From: Sipunculus nudus
Lineage: Eukaryota; Annelida; Sipuncula; Golfingiida; Sipunculidae
Direction: 5' to 3'
Assembly (NCBI GenBank): GCA_026874595.1
Contig: CM049307.1
Location: 60,212,870-60,276,869 of the forward strand
DNA: 64,000 nucleotides
Part shown: positions 56,219-64,000 of the stretch, piece after piece
Position numbering within the stretch: the first letter of the stretch is position 1
Layout: the number at the start of each line of letters is the position of its first letter
Translations under genes and position numbers: made by a program
Notes under the pieces: generated by a model
The model's database searches: none
What the model saw: only the letters and a program-made list of their open reading frames with translations
Told to the model about the DNA's origin: nothing

Positions 56219-56739
56219 TTCTGATAATAGGGACAAAATGCAGAATTTCAGTTTTTAGTGGGCCACAATGCAAGGAAAAAATTTGGAGTGCACATGGAAA
56301 CGAACTTTGACAAGAGCAATTATGTTAATTCAAATGTGCTTTTTACACTGGACAGATCCCCTTCCCCCCCCCCCCCCCCCCCCACCCTTTTCGAACGAAG
56401 GTCTGTCGCAATAAAACAGCAGCTTTTTCTATCGATACTACTTGCACTAAACCAGACAACTCCAGCAATGTTCGTTTGACTGCAGTATGGACAGCCCCCT
56501 GCAGTGTGCAAAATCAAACACAAATCCATTATATTTGTTTTTTTCTGTTATTCCCCTCACATGATCAATAATAGAGTAAATAATTTGTTTACAGGGTCTT
56601 GGGCAATACCGTTCCAATACCGAGCTGTTGAAACAAGCTGAGACACATATTCATAATGTAATGCATCGATTTATTCTGAATAGAGTACACTACTCGGGAG
56701 AAGAATCGTATTCACGAGGACGCGACTGTTGTTAAATGA

Positions 56740-56850
56740 TTATGGGAAAATACCTTTCCCCTCAATGCACTGGGGCTCCTAAACACACATGGCGTAGGAA
56801 TAAATGTGATGAAGAAAGTACATGTAGTCCATTAAAATATGTCAGTAAAT
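56740..56850. repeat. Dispersed 330-360 bp duplication, weak third copy
   Basis: Shares CTCAATGCAC, GGCGTAGG, ATGT.GT.AAGA and AGT.C.TT.AAATATGT blocks with 30330-30690. Confidence 0.45.
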
Positions 56851-57128
56851 AACACCAACTTGAATGTGAAGGTCGTCTCCATAATCCTTGACTGGAAGAG
56901 GTTTAATACAAGTTGAAACGGGACAAATCTGGGATCAGCCATTGTGTTGTTCTCTGCATTCTTATTTCGCTAAACCACTGCTTTCTCAAGCAGCGTTTGC
57001 TATGTTTCACCCCCAGACGGCAGTCACGGAACCAAGAATGTTACCAGACCACTGAGAGCGGGGTATATTGGGGGGTTTCAAACTTGGAATCTCATTAACA
57101 ATACCATATTCGCTCTCATTGCTCTCAA

Positions 57129-57500
57129 AGTAGATACATATATAGGTCACAGTGACCTAATTAGATTAAAGGAATAGGTTAAGTATTCATACTTTCTAAC
57201 CTGCACACGAAGAAGTAAAAAAGATCATTTGGCCATAGAAAGTAGGCAAATAAATTCACACTCCTCTTATTTTCCATGTGCTAAGGAAAATATATAACAA
57301 TAGTACATGAAAGCTAAACATTATATAGGGAAACTTCCATAGAACTCAAAAACTGTTTTTGCCTTGTAGCTAGCCGTATACAGGGAACCGGGACCTAATT
57401 TCGGGTTTCCAAGAAGATTTTTCCCAGGACCACCCTGGATAATTTCAGCTCTTAAGATAAGTGCCCTATTAAAGAACAGTCAGGCGGACGTTAAGTGGAT
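57129..57500 (+). repeat. Worn terminal unit of the composite repeat with a perfect inverted AGGTCA pair
   Basis: ATATAGGTCACAGTGACCTAAT at 57140-57161 is kept, then about 230 bp of other sequence, then GGGACCTAATTTCGGGTTTC, CAAGAAGATTTTT and TAAGTGCCCT. The hairpin tail is lost. Confidence 0.6.
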
Positions 57501-59910
57501 CTAAGCTGGAGAGCAATGAAATCTAAATCTACTTAAAATACCCAACCGGCGCCGGATATCGCTTCAGGTATTCTCAGGTAAAGAGCTATAAGCAAACGCA
57601 TACAAAGTATACTAAGAGACGTGATGCTATGGTTCCATATTTGGAAAAACCCAGACTCAAGTTTGAACATCAATGAGTCGCACATCTTTATATTTTTCAA
57701 TATGGTTGCCTCATCATAGACCAAAAGGCATAGCAGCATTGTAAATGTTTGGCTTCTTACTCTTCTTATTGTTTCTTATCCCAGCCTTCTTATCAGACAG
57801 AAATGCACCTAACACAATGTTCTAGGAAAGCTGGGATAAATATCTCCGTTAATTCTATTTTTATCTCCCGGATATTCATATTGGTAAGTAACACGACTAA
57901 ATGGCACTCTGATTTTACAGATAAGGCCAACTCAGAGTTGTGTCACCAGTCATGTCGAAAACAGCACTGAAATGGACGTCCTTTCTATCAGAAAGAAATT
58001 AACAGTAAACAACCTGCAATTTTAACATTAGGCTTTTTAATAAGCGAGGAATTAATTCAAAAGATTACATGTGACTGTAACAATCGCACAAAACAAATTA
58101 TAAACCCAAACAAAGCATAAATCCAGCCTCAATGGTGACCGCTGTCATTACCGACCGCCTTTCACATAACCAGCGGCAGACATGTATATGTAGTCAGAAA
58201 TCAACAAATAAACAAGCAAGGAGATTACCAAGACACTGAATTATAACCCAAAACTTTTTTCGCAAATGACGCAGAAAGTACACAAACATATATAACCTTT
58301 AGTCTTGTTGATTCTTGCGGTGAGGCGTTGTTAAGAGCACGAATGAGTTTTACTTTCGAGGTTTTCACAACAATATTCGACATAGTATGTAAGGTCACGC
58401 TTACATTTCGGTAAGTTCTCTTATGCCAAAGGCACTATACAGACACTTAACCTATGACAACCAAAAAAAAAATAATTATATGAGAAAAACTGCATGGCAA
58501 GCAGTCTCTATATTGTAAGCAGAAGCTTGGCGCACCTGTTCACATAAAGCCTTTTTGAGTCAATATTGGCCTGAGGTAAACAACTGAACGAGCTCGTGCA
58601 ACAGCTCGTGACAGACATTTTACACGTTCTGGCTAAAGGAAAAATTTAAACCGTGATAAAAAAATATTGTCTGCTCACATGCTGGATGAAAGCAACTTTT
58701 TACGCTGCCGCCAGCACCACAAGGCACACTGTAATGTCACTGTCATGAATTAAATCAGTTCGGCCTGCAGCTTGTGTATTCTAACTTCAAATTGTTTGTT
58801 TTAATTAGTGTGTTCTGCTTTAAACAAGTGTCTGTTTTCACTAAGGTCCCACTGAAAAACCTTGCAAATCAATATGATGACGTACAATAGCCATGCGTGT
58901 GACTGTAAGAATAGAACTGAAATACACAAGCGGACATGCCTAAAACAACTGGAAGTTGTTGTTTTTCTTTTTAATTTTGAAACATGTATACATATGTATT
59001 GTATAGAAATACTAGCTGATAAACCCGGTAACCTGGACTTTTATCGGGAATGTTGGGCGGGGGGGGGGGGTGTATTTAATGAGGTGGAGAATGTTGGCTT
59101 ACTTAATTTTATTCTAAGTTTTAAAAAAATATAGATTTTCAGTGTGATAGGGTCCCAAAATATATGTACAAATATGTTTCATATATTTTGTGGCGCTTTG
59201 CCTGTAGCAAGAAATTCATACATCGGTGTATGTTTACGTTGAAGACCTGGGCAGTGATTCGATTTCCATTTGCAAACCGGAATGGGACGCGAAGGCGTCA
59301 GATTTTCGAAGACCTTTGACTGGTTACATATATTATTATTTTTATCAGAACTTTAAAGGATAAGTTGATGTAAGAGTTATGAAAGATGAAATAATTTTAT
59401 GTTTTTAAGCAAAGAAAATGTTCCTAAAGAAAAAACCGGGAATATGCATACCTCGTTAGTTGCAGGAGCGGAACTAATTGGGTCCGGACATACCCCCCTC
59501 CCCCCCCCCCCAACACAATTTTTTTTCAGCCGCCGGAATCTTTTTGAAGGGTTTCAAATTAAGGAATAATGTGTTTTGTAGGGACTATATATGATGTATT
59601 TAAATTGGAGAAGTATTGATGGACGGGCTGTGTGGCGGAGCATTGATTATCTGTATTAAGCACTATTTCCCCCTGATTGTCGGCCGGGTAATGTCCTTGA
59701 TAACTGTATATCACATTCTCCCCACAGACGGTCTATCAAGATGAATGTCAAGGATAAACTTCCTGCCACATTCATTCACACAGCACTTTTTTACGCCGAA
59801 AACCTGAGGAGTGTAAATACAAAAATCAAGTAAATGGAGCATACACAGTATGCATCGAAACCATCCATGCAAAATATAGCCAACAGAAGGTATCTGTCTG
59901 TTAAACATAT
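57501..59910. other. Intergenic stretch, no gene recognised
   Basis: It has a G-tract at about 59057-59070 and a C-tract at about 59495-59511 next to GGAGCGGAACTAATTGGGTC, possibly another worn MITE of the GGATCC family. No recognisable protein on either strand. Confidence 0.35.
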
Positions 59911-59915
59911 TTTGA

Positions 59916-61001
59916 ACACTCTATAAACAAATCAGTTATAACCATTACTGATAAAATCGTTTGACCTGAAATCAGTTAAAAGTAACTGATTTTTCCGTTA
60001 TACCTCAACGTATTCATAGGTCGACATGGTAACTGTGTCGATCAGTTGTTCTGTAACTGGTTTTTGCACATCCAAGGGAAATACCATTTAACAGGTTTGT
60101 TAATTAAATATGAACTGCTTAGAAGGTATATTTTTATCCATGACTGATTGAGTTTTCATAGTGGGAATTCAGGAATTCTGTTTTCTCAAGATCGAGTCAA
60201 AGAATCATATAAACAACTGAACATGTGTCACAGTGAACTGGAATACAGATTTCTCGGTTGCTGTCGAGCGTGCTGTGACATATCAAGTGACTGGACCAGC
60301 AGCCAGCATGTTGTGACATATCAAGTGACTTGACTAGCAGCCGGTGCAGTCTGCTGACCCACATTGCCTGTGCAGACCATGCTTGAATCGCCATATTGTT
60401 GTCCGGCTCGTCAGAACTTTAAAATTTTTTTCAACTCGTCATTTCTAATTGCATCGTGAGTTATGGATGATTTCGTCAAAGGAACCCTAACAGACTGGAA
60501 TCTGCAACAATTGATACAATATGTATGTGAGTGTGGTTAGAACGTAGAATCATGACTTCAACAACAGCTGAGAAGAACTGTGAAACACTGAATGTTAGCA
60601 CCGATTTCTAGTGGATTATTTGTATTGGAAATCAACTGAAAAAAATGGTTGTATCATTTCCATATAACTGATAATACTGAGGAGCCTAAGCCAGTGTATA
60701 TCTCTGAAAGACCAAAATAACTGAAGAAAATAGGTCAAATTTAACTGAGGACATAGTTTAAAAACAACTGGTCTTATCCATAAAAAATAACTGATTTAAA
60801 TAACAGTTGTTGATCGGTTAAATATAAATAGGTTGAAATAAACTAATAATTCCAGTTACATCTAACCGATAAAACAGTTATTTGTTAACTGATCTGATTA
60901 GTCATTATGCTAACCGATTCTGGATCGGTCAAATTAACCGATTATTAGGTAAATTTCTAACCTTTTTTAGGTTAAAGTTAACTGATCTGTTTTTAGAGTG
61001 T
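59916..61001. mobile_element. 1.09-kb inverted-repeat element with AACTGAT subterminal motifs
   Basis: The left end is ACACTCTATAAACAAATCAG; the right end, read in reverse, is ACACTCTAAAAACAGATCAG. The outer 400 bp on the right and 150 bp on the left are packed with AACTGAT, ATCAGTT, AACCGAT and close variants, like subterminal transposase sites. The interior has no transposase. A target duplication is not clear (flanks ATATTTTGA and ATATTGATA). Confidence 0.8.
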
Positions 61002-61009
61002 ATATTGAT

Positions 61010-61640
61010 ACACCAGTGGATTTTTTTTGCGGTGTGATATCCGGGTTGCGATATTGTAAATATAAAAAGAACATATGCCCGTGCATTCTTGGATAATATA
61101 CGTGATACAACTGCTTCCAGAAGTGTTGATGTAAGATGTAAATGCAAGATGATAGTGCTGCGACACGTGTTGCGGTCATTTCAACATAAAGCAAAAGGAT
61201 TACCTGGATGAATTGTGAGATTAGCCATATTTGCTAGCTGACATAAGAAATGAGTGTCAAGGGATCTGGAGACATGCTTTCACATTTACTGGTCATGCAC
61301 GTGGGTCAAATGTCAGGCAAAACATGCTTAAATCCGTCACCGACAGCAAGGGTTATTCATGTGCATAATAGTCCTTAATCCACGTTGGAGCTTTCTGTAT
61401 CAGGTTGTGTTTGTGTTCGCAGGGATTCCGGTCCTTGCCGAAGGCAGTTCGGCTGTTCTCGGTGCATGGTAGCCTCCACGTAAATTAGAAATCACGAAAA
61501 ATCACTGAAACTGATGTGCATATTTAAAATTAATTATTCTCATAAACACGTAAAAACCCTAAAAATGGTGTGTACATCAAAAATTATTTATTCTCATAAA
61601 GGGAAGGTCACTGCGGGAACAATAACCTTTAAAATGAGAG
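61010..61640. other. Intergenic stretch, no gene recognised
   Basis: No repeat or coding resemblance noted. Confidence 0.3.
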
Positions 61641-61659
61641 TGTCACACAGTGTCATACG

Positions 61660-61999
61660 CAACGCTTGTGACCTCAAATTAATTATGACTCTCCCCCTGT
61701 TGGTTGGTAAGCCGAATGTGAAAGATGAAAGGTTTAAGATGAAATCTTGGTTAGGGAAATAATTCGGGGGGGGGGGGGCGCAAACACACCCCGTAACTCA
61801 GAGAATATAGGTCGCAGGCATCTAATTTCAAGTTTGCAAGGAGATCTTTTTAGAACCTCTAAGTATGCATAGGGTTCCAGATCCTAGCCTTTTCGGTTAC
61901 GATTTGTGCCCTGCTGCTGGCCAGATGAGCAGACGGAAGAACGACGGATGAAGACCCATCGTTATAGCACAGCATGACTGAAGGTCAGCTGAGCTAAAA
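61660..61999 (+). repeat. Composite repeat, one module plus terminal unit, copy 5
   Basis: One module (CTTGTGACCTCAAATTAATT, CCCCCTGTTGGTTGGTAAGC) leads to a G-tract, CGCAAACACACCCCGTAACT, ATATAGGTCGCAGGCATCTA, TACGATTTGTGCCCTGCTGC and the tail TAGCACAGCATGACTGAAGG then TCAGCTGAGCTAAAAATT. Confidence 0.8.
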
Positions 62000-63070
62000 A
62001 TTGCATATATAATCAGTTCAACTATGTATACTATTGTTATGGTTTTTGGTAGGAATTAACAGAGTCAAAGTGTGTCTGTTAACGATAACAAAACAACGTA
62101 AATAGGTCTGATTTTGCGCATGCGCCAAAAACCCCCAAACAAGGGCAAGAAAAATTAAGGATGAAACACAAGAGAAACTAGTTTGAGACGTGAACGGTCT
62201 TGATGGTGAAGTTGCGCGGTACTGCCGCCAGGAGGCGTGTGCTATCCTTGTTTTGTGCTTCAGACTGCAGTCTGTTCAAGTGTATTTCTACTTGTTCACA
62301 GGAGTAAACTGACATTTATATTTAACATACCCGGTACCTAATATCCCTTGAATGTTCTAAGTAAATTATTTTTTTTTTAATTTTGAGAATATGTGCACGA
62401 TCCTGTACAACAGACAAACCAACAAAGTTTAATACATAACCTCTGGCCTACCTACCATGAGGGGAAACGAAGATTTTTCTTTTGTTATTCCCTCTGGAAA
62501 ATAATACTGGTCCACCCGATGTTTTATAATTGGTCAAAAAGAGCATTGCATGAAAGAATTCTCATTGGGGGGGGGGGGGGGGCGGGGGGGGGGGGGGGGC
62601 TGGTTTCACAAAGTTTTTTGCCATCATCAGATATAATGGTATTGGGTACGAACCTAAAGAAGTGGCTTGATTCATACACCATGATTAAATGCTAAGAATA
62701 CAGACAGTTAAATAGAGGACAAAACAGCACTGACACGCTTCAAATCAAACAAATTCCACCGAGTTAGGGTACATACACTTTTTTTTAAATACCTTTTCAA
62801 GTGTAATCACGGGCTCTCACGCCACATGCAGGCGCTTCTGTATGAATGCATCCAAGCAATCTTTCCTTATTATTATGGCGTACACAGGTCATGTGTGCAT
62901 GTGATAGCGTTCCGGCATCAAGGATTCAAGTGGACTTCTGCCAAAGTAAACACCCCGCTCCCTGCGAAATGCATGCCATAATAAGTCTTTTATTACCTCA
63001 GCTGTCTGTACAAATGTAAAGCTGGTTGGTTCGCTGTCATATCAAATGGAATATCAAACAATATCCGAAT
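62000..63070. other. Intergenic stretch with a paired G tract
   Basis: 62567-62599 is G16-C-G16, a strong G-quadruplex former. The open frame at 62393-62695 crosses this tract and is not credible. Nothing else was recognised. Confidence 0.5.
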
Positions 63071-63072
63071 GA

Positions 63073-63270
63073 TAAGGCCAAAACTATGACTGCGTCTCAG
63101 TCACAGCGTGCGTTATTGTAATCCCCCCCCCCCCCGAAAAGAAAATATTTTGATTTTAAGTAGAAATTTGCAAATTTTGAGCTCTTGCCGCTCAGACATG
63201 TTCTTAAAGGAAAATTATAATTTTTTTATAAAATATCTCTCTATTAATATGTGCTTATATTATCGAACAT
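63073..63270. repeat. Fragment of the TAA-target MITE family
   Basis: TAAGGCCAAAA at its left and TTTTGAGCTCTTGCCGCTC with AGACATGTTCTTAAAGG inside match 33583-33916. The right inverted end is missing. Confidence 0.6.
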
Positions 63271-63279
63271 AACAAATGC

Positions 63280-63420
63280 ATGCCGCAGTGAACTTATTTC
63301 AGGTTTACAAGGAGTTTTTTAATTGACCTCAATGGATGTTAACACAGAAGCTTCTAGAACCAGCGGTTATGATTTGTGCCTTGCTAACGGACGGCCGGGC
63401 GAACGACGGACAATTTAAGT
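63280..63420 (+). repeat. Fragment of the composite repeat terminal unit
   Basis: CGCAGTGAACTTATTTCAGG, TTACAAGGAG, TTATGATTTGTGCCTTGCTA and ACGGACGGCCGGGCGAACG match the terminal unit; the hairpin tail is missing. The remaining 63421-64000 has no recognised feature except a C-tract at about 63472-63483. Confidence 0.65.
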
Positions 63421-64000
63421 GCCACACCTAAACACCAGTGATCAAGGCCCTGATCAAAACGGAAAACATCACCCCCCCCCCCCATCTGATGCGAGCAGAA
63501 TATAATTATTGTATAGAAGTACAGCAGATAATTGATAAAATAGTCCACTAAACATATAATAGTAGTCCTTCATCGCATAATTCACAGTCAATACCAATAG
63601 TACCATGAAGGTGTCAGACCCAACAGACGGTATGTGTATGATGACGGCTGTATAAAACACAAACACAGAACTAGTAGTCTCTATAGTTGATACTTCGAGG
63701 GAAGAACAGAAATCCTTAATATAATTTTAAAAAAACTTTGAAAGCCCACTATAGATCAAACATTTTTTTATGGAAGCAAGAGTTTTACCCATTTTTTTAT
63801 GAAAAGGTAACACCATCAGCATAAATGCATCTTGGTTTCAGGCCCTGTACAGCAAACGTAATACTCCAGTATTATCGGGCCTTGGATTTTCACTTAAAAA
63901 AATAAATAAAACAGCAATATAGCTCTTGAAGAAATCATCAACAATCATCATAATTAAGTCCTCTATGTTTTCTTTACACCAGGTGAAAACCGCTAACACT

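Overview
The window reads as nuclear DNA of a metazoan, most likely a bivalve mollusc. It is AT-rich and intron-rich, has no operons, and its coding exons are small islands among dispersed repeats, microsatellites and long C or G homopolymers. The bivalve assignment is an inference from gene content (heparanase, a histidine-N-acetyltransferase-like GNAT, CD225/dispanin proteins) and from repeat style; no species is claimed.

Layout. (1) 882-16022, + strand: nine exons of a heparanase-like GH79 gene, complete at its 3' end and lacking its first exon(s), which lie off the left edge. Splice phases agree at every junction, including a 48-nt microexon (3373-3420) that carries the catalytic-site His-His. 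The acid/base Glu is kept, but the nucleophile position is Asp, and the pro-protein linker seems to be missing. Its introns hold a 763-bp inverted-repeat element, a decayed THAP-type gene (5277-7167), an isolated acidic exon on the - strand (9218-9405), two MITEs and a 1.6-kb inverted-repeat transposon. (2) 16313-23700: intergenic, with a tRNA-like SINE pair and a degenerate tandem array. (3) 23777-24202, + strand: a CD225/dispanin gene interrupted by an in-frame TAA between its two membrane segments. An intact paralogue lies at 52802-53218 on the - strand. (4) 29537-41271, - strand: a complete three-exon NAT16-like acetyltransferase of 319 residues, with a large repeat-filled first intron. 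(5) about 42960-46962: a decayed non-LTR retrotransposon (ORF1, endonuclease, reverse transcriptase and a terminal Cys/His segment). (6) 47220-64000: mostly repeats, including composite elements built of about 140-bp modules that end in a hairpin, a GGCGCCACC tandem array and a 1.1-kb inverted-repeat element. No protein gene was recognised here apart from the intact CD225 gene.

The genes do not form a pathway. Likely cell roles are extracellular or lysosomal glycan processing (heparanase-like), small-molecule acetylation (NAT16-like) and membrane-associated functions (CD225). The most unusual material is the heparanase active site, the CD225 pair, and a repeat family that carries exact copies of nuclear-receptor binding-site consensus sequences.
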